NCBI RefSeq assembly: GCF_031585635.1
Contig: NZ_CP134195.1
Location: forward strand, 1 to 64,000
DNA length: 64,000 nt
Source of the DNA: Paraburkholderia sp. FT54
Lineage (GTDB): Bacteria; Pseudomonadota; Gammaproteobacteria; Burkholderiales; Burkholderiaceae
Direction of reading: 5' to 3'
Part shown: in pieces, positions 56,541 to 64,000 of the stretch
Numbering within the stretch: position 1 is the first letter of the stretch
Layout of the letters: the number at the start of each line of letters is the position of its first letter
Notes under the pieces: generated by a model
The model's database searches: none
Told to the model about the DNA's origin: nothing
Seen by the model: the letters and a program-made list of their open reading frames with translations, nothing else
Position numbers and translations under genes: made by a program

Positions 56541-58399
56541 CAGAAAGGTGCTCCCTCGAAGTCGATGCGCGGATAGACGGTCTCCTGGCCGTCGATCATC
56601 AGCGCCAGTTGCATGGAATGGTGGAAGCACGCGTAACGTCCCATGAAGCGATTGAGCACGTCACCGAACAGCACCGCATCGCCCGGCCCGTCGAAGGCGG
56701 TCGCGTCGAGTTCGACGTGTACATGGGCGAACCGTTGCACGTACCCGCGCGCCAGCGTCTGCTTCTCGGAGAACCGCACGTCCCTGATCGCGTCGATGCG
56801 GCGGGTAATCCCGTCGTCTGGCGGCCAGTCGTAGAGTTCCAGCGTCTCGCGAAGCGCCGGCGCGCCCTCCATGCTGATCCGGTTCAGTTCGTTCGCGCCG
56901 CCCGCAGTAAAGTGGCCCAGTACCCGCCAGTCATATCCCGGGTGGTAGCGCGGCGGATAGACCGGCAGGGTCGGTGCCGTCAGGTTACGCACCGACGCGA
57001 TACCGGTAAAACCCGATACCGTCTCGGTGATCGTCGCCTCGGCAAGTGCCATGCGCGGCAGGCGCCCGTTGTTTGCGAGCGAGCGCACCGTCAGGTAGCG
57101 GTCCGGATGAGGGCGGTCATCATCGTTCTGCGCGCTCCGGTGTGTCCCCGCCCATAGCTGCCCCTCCAGCGTGACCCACAGTTCCCGCCCCGTCACGCCG
57201 TAACGCGTCGACGTATGGAAGTACCGTTCCGGCTTCTCGTAAGGCAGCATCCAGCCGCGATGCCGGAAGCTCGTAAATGCCTGGTAGGCGTGCCGTGCGC
57301 TGTCCTCCGGATCGGCGGCGATGACCGCGAGCACGTCGTATGGTTCGACATGACCGGCGACGCCTGGCTGCACGCGGACGCGGTGCTCCCGGTCGTGCCA
57401 GTCGGCGGGCTGCAGCGGCAGCGCATCGACCTCGAACAGGTTGATGATGGGCGTGCAGAAAAGACGGAAACTCCCGCGGCCGACCGGATGGTCGCCCGGT
57501 ATCCGGCCGTCCAGTTCAATCTCGAAGGTCATCTGGGCTTCACCCGGCGGGAGCGTCGCGGCATCGAAGCCGCACAGATCGACGAAGTGGCATTTCTGCG
57601 GAAACACGAAATACTCGAGCATCGTCTGCTCGCGGTCGAGTTGCTGGTCGCGCCCGGCGTTCGTGACCGGCCACAGCCGCGTCGACGGGCCGAAGCCTGC
57701 CGCCTCGAAATGCACCCCCCGCTGCGGTTCCAGCGCGCCGTCGAGTACTGAAGGCAGACGCAGGCCGATTGACGCGACCTGGCGCGTCAGCGCCGCGTAC
57801 AGCGCAGCAGCGGCGGGCCGGTCGCCGTGCAGGTAAAGGCGGATGCGCGACAGGTCCATGCGTTCGCGCTGCTCGCCGAGCCAGAGGCCGAACGTCAGGC
57901 GGATGACCGTGCGCCCGTCGGCACGCACCGCCGCGGCCGCGTCCTCCACCGAGAGCGGCAGCAGCTTCACGGGCTGTGTCGTCCGGTACAGGCACTGCAC
58001 CTCTTCGGAACCAACGGGTGCCGAGCGCACCACGGCTCCGGCGGGTATCTGCGCTGCGGTCGAGGCCGTGCGATTCAGCGGCGTGCATTCGATGATCGAC
58101 AGGGACGGAATCGCCCGCGCCGCATACTCATACAGGTTGTCGAGCAGCGCGTCGGTCATCTCCGGCATGCCGTCGTCGAGCTTGCTGCGCATCCGCGCCG
58201 CGAGCATCGCGAAACCTTCGTTCACCGCGCGGACAGACCCCTCGGGTTCGCCGTAGAGCATTCCCATGCGACGCGCGGCGTCGGGATGGGCTTGCGCAAA
58301 CTCGCGGCCTGCCTCACGCAGATAGCGCATCTCCCCGTCGTAATACGTCAGGAACGGATTCTCGTGTTCAATCGGGTTCTTCTTCCACGGCGCAGTCAT
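56540..58399 (-). CDS. tssF: Type VI secretion baseplate subunit TssF
   Basis: A 619-residue protein of the VasA/ImpG/TssF family, the wedge protein that with TssG, TssK and TssE builds the T6SS baseplate. Family features are the N-terminal FLTYYDGEMRYLREAGREFA, AHPDAARRMGM, ALLDNLYEYAARAIPS and LFCTPIINLFEVDA. Length is normal. It overlaps tssM by four bases upstream and tssJ downstream. tssG, usually the immediate partner, is not next to it. Confidence 0.94.
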   Translation of the reverse strand: MTAPWKKNPIEHENPFLTYYDGEMRYLREAGREFAQAHPDAARRMGMLYGEPEGSVRAVNEGFAMLAARMRSKLDDGMPEMTDALLDNLYEYAARAIPSLSIIECTPLNRTASTAAQIPAGAVVRSAPVGSEEVQCLYRTTQPVKLLPLSVEDAAAAVRADGRTVIRLTFGLWLGEQRERMDLSRIRLYLHGDRPAAAALYAALTRQVASIGLRLPSVLDGALEPQRGVHFEAAGFGPSTRLWPVTNAGRDQQLDREQTMLEYFVFPQKCHFVDLCGFDAATLPPGEAQMTFEIELDGRIPGDHPVGRGSFRLFCTPIINLFEVDALPLQPADWHDREHRVRVQPGVAGHVEPYDVLAVIAADPEDSARHAYQAFTSFRHRGWMLPYEKPERYFHTSTRYGVTGRELWVTLEGQLWAGTHRSAQNDDDRPHPDRYLTVRSLANNGRLPRMALAEATITETVSGFTGIASVRNLTAPTLPVYPPRYHPGYDWRVLGHFTAGGANELNRISMEGAPALRETLELYDWPPDDGITRRIDAIRDVRFSEKQTLARGYVQRFAHVHVELDATAFDGPGDAVLFGDVLNRFMGRYACFHHSMQLALMIDGQETVYPRIDFEGAPF

Positions 58400-61300
58400 G
58401 GCTGTAACTCCGGCGGCAGCGGCGGCAGGGATGGCACGGTGGACAGGACGCCGGCGCGGCCCGTCACGAAGATGCGCTCCGGCATGCGGAAACCGCGCAG
58501 CCTGAGAAGCTCCAGCGGTCCGGCTCCCGCCTGCGTACGCAGCACGTAACGCAGCGCGTAGTGCAGCGGTGCCGTCGTCCCGTCCACGGTGTCGCTGGGG
58601 GGCGCGGAGGCGGCCGTCGCCGTGGAAGCAGCCGCCGCCGCGTCGCCGACCGCCCCGGCATTCCAGGTCAGTTCATAGCGCGTATCGTCGAGCGGCTTCA
58701 CCTGGGCTTTCTCCAGTATCCGCAGGAACGCCCAGTCGCCTGTAGCGTCGGACGCAACACGGAGTCCCCCGTTCAGCGTCTGCCAGGTCAGCAACGCATG
58801 GCCGCTCAGGCCATTGCCCGGCCACGCGAGCGGCGTCCACGTTTCGTGCTGGTTGAAATAGACGACCTGTTGCCCGTCTACCGTCAGCTCCGTGCGCGTG
58901 ACGTCCGGCGTCGGCTGCGGCATGATCGCGAAGTGATAACCGGCGTCGCCCTGCGCGTAAAGACGCGCGCCCAGCGGGCCGATCAGCCGCAGCATCGCGA
59001 GGAACTTCGGGTCGAACTGGAGCGACTGCGGCGCAAGTTCGTTCGGTACCCACTGGTCGCCCTGGCGCTTGAGCACGCCCGAGAGTTCGATCTCGATGAA
59101 GCGGTTGATCAGCCCCGTATCGGGTCGTACGTAACGACCGAACTCGGCAAAGGACGCGTCGGCGCTCGCCGGCGAGAACGGATAGCGCGAGGCGAACGTC
59201 GTCGTGAAGGGTGCCGTCACGCCCGCGCGCCATGCGTCGTTCAGGCTCGCCGCGGCGGGCTGGAGGACCGCCTGCCAGGCTGCGTCGAGCGGTTGCACGA
59301 ACATCGTCTGTCCGAACGCCGCCCACTGCGCGCCCAGACTCGCGGCGGTCAGCGCCGCGTCGTCGCGCGCCTGCGTGAGATCGGAGAGCTTGCCCTGGAA
59401 TACCGCCTGCGCGAGACCGCGCGCCATCGCCTGCGCGTCCGGACTCGCCTGGATCTGCTGCAACTTCAGGCGTACGGTCGTATCGGCGGTCAGCACACGC
59501 GAGAGACTCACGCCGCTGAATGCGGCGGTATTTGCGGCATTGCCGTTGCCTGCCTTGCTGCCGCCCGCTGCCGGGTTTGCGTCACCAAGCAACGCGAGCA
59601 GTGGGCCAAACGAGCGGTCCAGCGGGTTGACCGCCGCCTGCGGCTGATCGCTGTCGGCGCCGCCGAGCAGGCCCTGCGCCTTGCGCACCAGCGTGTCCGT
59701 GAGCGCCTGCGAAGGACGGCCCGCCCCGCCCTGGTACTGCACCGACTTCATGAGCGCGAGCAGCGGCGATGTTTGTGCATCGGTCATGCGAGTGAGCTGG
59801 TCGATCACGCTGGAGAAACTCGTCGCGGGAATCCACTGGACGCTGTTGAGCAAGGTCGCCCAGGCCGCCGTGTAGTCCGTGAAGTAACGCGTGCGCAGCC
59901 GCTGCCGGAGATCGTCGGTCTCGCGCTTCGTATCAAGTGCGGTACGCGCCGCGCCGACCGTCCCTTCAACGACGGTGGTGCTCACCTGGGCGGTCGGCTG
60001 GTTGCCGGTCAGCACCCAGTCTCCCTCGACGTGCTGCTCTTTCGCGGCGTCGTCGATGGCTTTCCCGATCATCCCTTCCCACGCCGCGCGCGTAAAGATG
60101 CCCGGCACCATCTGCGTCGTCGTGAAAAGCCCGTGCGCGTCCGTACCGGCGAGCAGCGTCGCGAGCGAGATGTCCGCGTACTTGCCGCGCGCGTCGTCGA
60201 GCACGCGCTGGTAGAGCACGTCGTCGCTTGCCGCGAGGCCGATCTGGTTGACGAGCGTCGACCGCATCTGCGTGACGAGCGGCATCGACGTGCTGATCCG
60301 CCAGTCGGGATGCGCCCTGAGGTGATCGGACCAGAAGCCGGCGAGCTGCTGCGAGGTGTCGAGCCATTCCCCCGCGCGCATGCCGGCGGGCGCGGGCCAT
60401 ACGTCCATCAGTTGCGTCGTGAGGAACTGCGCGTCGGTATGCGCCGGGGTCGCGAGCATGAGGTACGCCCTGAGACGGTTGTAGGCGATCCGCTGCGCGT
60501 CGTGGCTCTGATGCTCGTCGGCGCGAACCTGCGAGAGCTGGGCGAGCTGGCCTTCCAGCGCCTGAACGACCGGTTGCCGCAGGTTACGGATGGCGACGGT
60601 CCTGTACGGTTGCCACAGCGTATCAAGCAGGTCGTCGTTGCACGAGAGGCCCGCGCGCAGGTACCACGGCGCCCCGTGCTGACGCCGGTATTCGAGCGTC
60701 CCGATCTGCCGCTGGAGGGCGAGCTGGGTGCGCATCGCCTGAGCGGTGCCGGGTGGGGCCGCCAGCGCGGCGGCAGCGGTTGTTTCTGCGTCCCGAATGA
60801 GCGCGTGATTGCCCAGCCCCGATACCGCTAACGCGACCGTCCAGATAACTACCGTAGCGAGGGCGCACGCAGCGAGCGCGTTGGGCCAGTACAAGCCGGT
60901 GCGGCGACCGCGATAGTTGAGTGAGCCTGCCGCAATCTCGCGCCACACCGGCAGCATTGCGGCGGGCTGCTCACGCGTCACTGTCTGCGCGGCAGGCACT
61001 TCGCAGGGCTGGCCGGGCATGTCGTCTCCGTCGACGACCGGGACAGGTACGACAGACGGCCCCGGAAAGACCGGTGCGAACATGACGGCCGCCAGCGGCG
61101 CGCGCAGCCATCCGGATGCAGCCAGCTTGCGCAGACTCACGACCATTCGTCCGCCGTGAGCACCGACATACTTCGAGATATCCAGCATCCAGGTCGTCCA
61201 CTGCGGCTCACCACACTGGCGCACACCGGCGTGGGCCGTCCTCTGCTCGACTTCGTCGAACAGTTCCGGCAGGCTGGCGGCGGTTGCTTGCGCCTGCCTG

Positions 61301-62058
61301 CTCGTTCCGCTTGGTATGAAGGCGCCGATGGCGTCGAAGCGTTCGGGCTGGCTGCCTGTCGCTTCGACCGGATGTACGAACGTAACGGGCGCGGCCCAGC
61401 CGAGCGCCGTGGCAACCATCGAGAGCGTACGCGGGCGGTCCGTATCGGCTTCGTCGGCGCGCGCAACGTGGACCAGGCCATCGACCGGATAGCGGGGGCG
61501 CAACTGGCGGATCTGGCTGAGCCACTTCCCGGCCTCGATGCCGTCCGGGGAAGCGTGCACGAGGATGGTTTCGTCGACGTGCATGACGCCCGCCTGCTTC
61601 AGACCGGGTGCGACCTGATCGACGTGCTCGTCCGTACCGTTGACCATCAGCCAGCGCAGGCGGCGACGCCAGAACCAGCCGTGCGCCATGCGCAGTTCTT
61701 CGGCCATGCGTTGCAGCCGTGCGTCGCGCCTGAGTGGTTTGGCCGCCTTCGCGCGGTCGCCGGTTTCTCCATGAAACTGCCGCGCGGCGAAACCGTAGGC
61801 TCCAACGGCAAACAGGACAAGGTGAACGACGACAACGACCGCGAAGGTCGAGAGGATGGCGATTACCGCCCTGAGCTGCGACTCGCCGGAGGTGACGCCG
61901 ACCATATCGCCACGCAGAGACACGACACCGATCGCGAGCAAGGCGACGATCAGGGCCACAGCTGGTAGCCCCCAGATCGCCAGACGGCTCGATGGAGCGG
62001 ATTCCGTCGTTGTCGTTGCGGCTTCAAGCGAGCGCAGGTTAAGCCTCGGGTTTGTCAT
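58396..62058 (-). CDS. tssM: Type VI secretion membrane subunit TssM (IcmF-like) lacking Walker A
   Basis: A 1220-residue inner-membrane protein with TM helices at about 27-48, 62-87 and 393-414, a cytoplasmic domain between TM2 and TM3 and a large periplasmic domain ending in the TssM C-terminal block (HETWTPLAWPGNGLSGHALL). TssM spans the envelope between TssL and TssJ. Where most TssM proteins have a GxxGxGKT loop after a WxLV strand, this one reads WLMVNGTDEHVDQVAPGL (136-153), so the nucleotide-binding motif is lost. Downstream VDGLVHVARADEAD may be the remnant of Walker B. It starts with ATG 62058, overlapping the upstream gene by 20 bases. Confidence 0.92.
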   Translation of the reverse strand: MTNPRLNLRSLEAATTTTESAPSSRLAIWGLPAVALIVALLAIGVVSLRGDMVGVTSGESQLRAVIAILSTFAVVVVVHLVLFAVGAYGFAARQFHGETGDRAKAAKPLRRDARLQRMAEELRMAHGWFWRRRLRWLMVNGTDEHVDQVAPGLKQAGVMHVDETILVHASPDGIEAGKWLSQIRQLRPRYPVDGLVHVARADEADTDRPRTLSMVATALGWAAPVTFVHPVEATGSQPERFDAIGAFIPSGTSRQAQATAASLPELFDEVEQRTAHAGVRQCGEPQWTTWMLDISKYVGAHGGRMVVSLRKLAASGWLRAPLAAVMFAPVFPGPSVVPVPVVDGDDMPGQPCEVPAAQTVTREQPAAMLPVWREIAAGSLNYRGRRTGLYWPNALAACALATVVIWTVALAVSGLGNHALIRDAETTAAAALAAPPGTAQAMRTQLALQRQIGTLEYRRQHGAPWYLRAGLSCNDDLLDTLWQPYRTVAIRNLRQPVVQALEGQLAQLSQVRADEHQSHDAQRIAYNRLRAYLMLATPAHTDAQFLTTQLMDVWPAPAGMRAGEWLDTSQQLAGFWSDHLRAHPDWRISTSMPLVTQMRSTLVNQIGLAASDDVLYQRVLDDARGKYADISLATLLAGTDAHGLFTTTQMVPGIFTRAAWEGMIGKAIDDAAKEQHVEGDWVLTGNQPTAQVSTTVVEGTVGAARTALDTKRETDDLRQRLRTRYFTDYTAAWATLLNSVQWIPATSFSSVIDQLTRMTDAQTSPLLALMKSVQYQGGAGRPSQALTDTLVRKAQGLLGGADSDQPQAAVNPLDRSFGPLLALLGDANPAAGGSKAGNGNAANTAAFSGVSLSRVLTADTTVRLKLQQIQASPDAQAMARGLAQAVFQGKLSDLTQARDDAALTAASLGAQWAAFGQTMFVQPLDAAWQAVLQPAAASLNDAWRAGVTAPFTTTFASRYPFSPASADASFAEFGRYVRPDTGLINRFIEIELSGVLKRQGDQWVPNELAPQSLQFDPKFLAMLRLIGPLGARLYAQGDAGYHFAIMPQPTPDVTRTELTVDGQQVVYFNQHETWTPLAWPGNGLSGHALLTWQTLNGGLRVASDATGDWAFLRILEKAQVKPLDDTRYELTWNAGAVGDAAAAASTATAASAPPSDTVDGTTAPLHYALRYVLRTQAGAGPLELLRLRGFRMPERIFVTGRAGVLSTVPSLPPLPPELQP

Positions 62059-63322
62059 CGGAAATCCGGTTGTTATCTGGTGTTACGTGCAGGACTGCGG
62101 ATTGGAGGCCGTCAACAATGAGTTGCGGGCCATCTGCCGCGCCAGATTCGATGGCCGCGGCGACGGACAGCCAGCCGTTGCCGTCGCCAAAGTCGCCAAC
62201 GATCCGGTCGGGCCTGCGCTGTGCTTCGTCTTTCGCAATGGCGTTCATATGGGCCGCGCGCAGCGCCTTCGCGCATCCATCGATGGGCCGGGTAATCCAT
62301 GCGCGCACCAGCGAGCCATAGTCGGACTTGCCCCATACCGCAGCATTGGCAAAGCCGTGTTCAACCTCGGCGGCGAGGCCCCGGACGGGTCGGTGCAGCA
62401 GCGCCGCGACTCTGACCGTTTCCGGCAGCCGGAAGAACCCCGCCGCGAGCAGCACGGCAACGCATCCCTCGGTGCTGTCTTCTGGCGGGCCGTCCTCATG
62501 CCATGCCGTCGCGACCACCATCAATGGACGCGACTCCCTTGCGTCGAGCCAGGCATCAGCCGCCATCAACGCGTCTGAGGCCGGTGCCGCCTGCACCATG
62601 AGCGGCGGCAGGCCCGCGATGCGCAGCGCCTCGGCAATCCGCGCGACGTCCTCCTGCTCCCTGCCTCGGGCGCTCAGTACGCGAACCTGCGGCCACCACA
62701 CCCGCTCGTAGCACGTCAGGGCACGCAGGCTCGCCTCTAGCGGCTTAAGCGCATCAACGATCTTGAGAGTTAGCAGCGAAACCGGCTTCGTTACCCGCTC
62801 CGCGCTGACGCTTTCTTCGCTATCCTGAGGATTGCTGGTACTTGGTTCATCGACCATCCAGTCCGTGTCCTGAAAGCGGGCATGAGGGATAAGCCCCAGG
62901 CCGGTGCGCGGGCTTTGCGCAGCAGGCAGGCGTTTCCCGGAGGCAATTGCGCTGGCAAGTGTCTGCCCGCCAAGCGGCAGACAGTAACCGGCACCGAGCA
63001 CCTGGAGGGGCTTTTGTGCCGTACGTAGCCGCTCCGCCAGCCACCGGCTACGGTGATAATTGCGCCAGTGGGCCCGATACCAGAGCCCCTCATAGCCAGC
63101 GCGCTCGATGCAGAACAGGAGCATGAATACACCGTTAGGAGCGCCGAAAAAACAGAACCAGAACCATGCGCCGCTCGCGGGCTGCCCCTTCGGCCACAGA
63201 AGCATTGCAATGGCGACTCCGAATACGTTGCAGGCGAGCCACAGGCAAAACCACCATGGCCAGAACCGGGGACGGCGCGGATAAGCGCTCGGGCGTCCCG
63301 CTGAAGAAAGGTCGACCGGCAT
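62039..63322 (-). CDS. T6SS-linked two-TM protein of unknown function
   Basis: A 427-residue protein. Two hydrophobic segments near the N-terminus (PWWFCLWLACNVFGVAIAML, about 23-41; WFWFCFFGAPNGVFMLLFCI, about 54-73) are followed by a soluble domain of about 350 residues with alternating beta/alpha segments (PLMVVATAWHEDGP, GCVAVLLAAGFFRL, VAALLHRPVRGLAAEVEHGF). I recognise no named family. It overlaps tssM by 20 bases and starts on the last base of the PAAR stop, so it is surely co-translated with the T6SS. It could act with the P-loop-less TssM; this is inference. Confidence 0.8.
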   Translation of the reverse strand: MPVDLSSAGRPSAYPRRPRFWPWWFCLWLACNVFGVAIAMLLWPKGQPASGAWFWFCFFGAPNGVFMLLFCIERAGYEGLWYRAHWRNYHRSRWLAERLRTAQKPLQVLGAGYCLPLGGQTLASAIASGKRLPAAQSPRTGLGLIPHARFQDTDWMVDEPSTSNPQDSEESVSAERVTKPVSLLTLKIVDALKPLEASLRALTCYERVWWPQVRVLSARGREQEDVARIAEALRIAGLPPLMVQAAPASDALMAADAWLDARESRPLMVVATAWHEDGPPEDSTEGCVAVLLAAGFFRLPETVRVAALLHRPVRGLAAEVEHGFANAAVWGKSDYGSLVRAWITRPIDGCAKALRAAHMNAIAKDEAQRRPDRIVGDFGDGNGWLSVAAAIESGAADGPQLIVDGLQSAVLHVTPDNNRISDDKPEA

Positions 63323-63582
63323 TACTCGATGCTGACGTTCTGAAGTGAGGAGATCAGGCGACAGTCGCAGGCGCAGCGGTAATGGTGCATGGCGACCGCC
63401 TTGCCGTCGCGGTCGGGGAATTTGTCGTAGCCTTCATCGATGACGGTCGGGCCGTGACGCTCGCACATGGCCGCGTCACCCTTGCGGGCGAGCGGGCGGC
63501 CCATGAACTCCGTCCACGGCGAGCCGCCTGTGACTTCACCGCCGTTTTCGAGTTTGTCGCCTTTGCGGATGGGAGATTTCAT
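63322..63582 (-). CDS. PAAR-domain protein (T6SS spike tip)
   Basis: An 86-residue protein made of a single PAAR-type domain: GDKLENGGEVTGGS, RPLARKGDAAMC, CERHGPTVIDEGY and the metal-binding His/Cys cluster MHHYRCACDC. PAAR proteins sharpen the VgrG spike and can carry effectors; no effector extension is present here, so a cargo would have to be separate. I chose ATG 63582 (MKSPIRKGD), preceded by ATTAACAT-poor sequence; an in-frame ATG at 63591 would add three residues. It heads the overlapping PAAR-tssM-tssF-tssJ run. Confidence 0.88.
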   Translation of the reverse strand: MKSPIRKGDKLENGGEVTGGSPWTEFMGRPLARKGDAAMCERHGPTVIDEGYDKFPDRDGKAVAMHHYRCACDCRLISSLQNVSIE

Positions 63583-63675
63583 AGTTAGCAAATGGTCATG
63601 CGGTAGATACTGGGCTTACGGCAAGCCGCGTGTCACTGCCGTGTTCGAGTTTCTCACCAATTCGAATGGCAGCCT

Positions 63676-64000
63676 TTAGCTGGCACCGAAATTGGTAAGG
63701 CCATTCTCACACTGCTGCCTTGAAAAGGGTGGCTCGGACAGCGGATCAAAAGATTTAATTTCCATAGTTTTTATATCAACGATATCAAAACCGAATCGAT
63801 TGGAAACAAATATCAAATTTTGATTAAAACCAATCGCGGCATCATATATCCCGCCGCCATATGTTCTCCTCATAATCAGGCGAAGTTTCGGCTTTAGAGT
63901 ATAAATGGATAGGAATTCGGCCTGAGGACTCCGAAGATCCACTCTGTTCGGAACCCCATAAACAACGAGCAATCTACCAGCCAAATCAAATACCCCTCCC
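63676..64000 (-). CDS. Hypothetical low-G+C protein, cut by the window edge
   Basis: A frame open to the window end; only the C-terminal 108 or so residues are visible. Repeating short strands (LLVVYGVPNRVDL, GGGIYDAAIGFNQNLIFVSN, RFGFDIVDIKTMEIKSFDP) suggest a beta-propeller-like or other all-beta protein. The base composition is much more A+T-rich than the adjacent T6SS genes, the usual look of horizontally acquired T6SS cargo or immunity genes. No function can be assigned. Confidence 0.6.
   Translation of the reverse strand, partial: GGVFDLAGRLLVVYGVPNRVDLRSPQAEFLSIYTLKPKLRLIMRRTYGGGIYDAAIGFNQNLIFVSNRFGFDIVDIKTMEIKSFDPLSEPPFSRQQCENGLTNFGAS

Noticed and set aside
58561..60831. A 756-codon frame on the plus strand opposite tssM.
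   Set aside because: The product is very Arg-rich and low-complexity, typical of antisense frames in G+C-rich DNA. The minus strand has overlapping start/stop junctions and a recognisable TssM.

Overview
The window reads as a stretch of the primary chromosome of a Burkholderiaceae betaproteobacterium, most like Paraburkholderia/Burkholderia. The basis is the high G+C, the block mnmG-rsmG-parA-parB followed by the complete atpIBEFHAGDC operon, the abundance of Liv-type ABC transporters, and the style of the protein sequences. Two perfect ParB-type parS palindromes flank or lie inside mnmG, so the region is centromere-proximal and probably near oriC. dnaA, dnaN and oriC itself are not in the window, and I recognised no tRNA, rRNA, CRISPR or insertion sequence.

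Layout. 1-4.6 kb: 3' end of a YbdK-type carboxylate-amine ligase, a MarR regulator with a Cys/His-rich tail, a class I glutamine amidotransferase, an Old Yellow Enzyme and a eukaryotic-looking SET-domain protein. 4.6-10.1 kb: a two-component system (minus strand), a small conserved protein, the phenylalanine hydroxylase pair phhA-phhB with a divergent Lrp/AsnC regulator, and a CYTH-domain protein. 10.4-20.0 kb: LysR regulator divergent from mmsA, a GMC oxidoreductase and a complete five-gene Liv-type ABC transporter, plausibly one uptake/catabolic locus. 20.0-27.1 kb: a possible small RNA, two paralogous Liv-type binding proteins, a permease, a permease-ATPase fusion and an ATPase, closed by a hairpin that is both terminator-like and a parS site.

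27.1-40.4 kb: mnmG, rsmG, parA, parB, an 860-bp spacer with a good promoter, and the F1Fo ATP synthase operon, with a hairpin after atpE and three copies of a hairpin repeat before atpG and atpC. 40.5-50.2 kb: acyl-CoA synthetase, an A+T-richer spacer, a PheC-like cyclohexadienyl dehydratase, hemE, a spacer with two DnaA boxes, priA, a YeiH-type membrane protein, a small Cys-rich protein and a 56-residue membrane protein. 50.5-55.8 kb: putA, preceded by an inverted repeat carrying the GTTGCA motif recognised by PutA, and another Liv-type binding protein.

56.0-64.0 kb: a tightly overlapping minus-strand type VI secretion set (PAAR protein, an unrecognised two-TM protein, tssM, tssF, tssJ). Its TssM has lost the Walker A motif. 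The upstream end enters a low-G+C gene cut by the window edge. The functional themes are amino-acid uptake and catabolism (three Liv systems, phhAB, putA, mmsA), chromosome segregation and energy metabolism, and an accessory contact-dependent secretion module.
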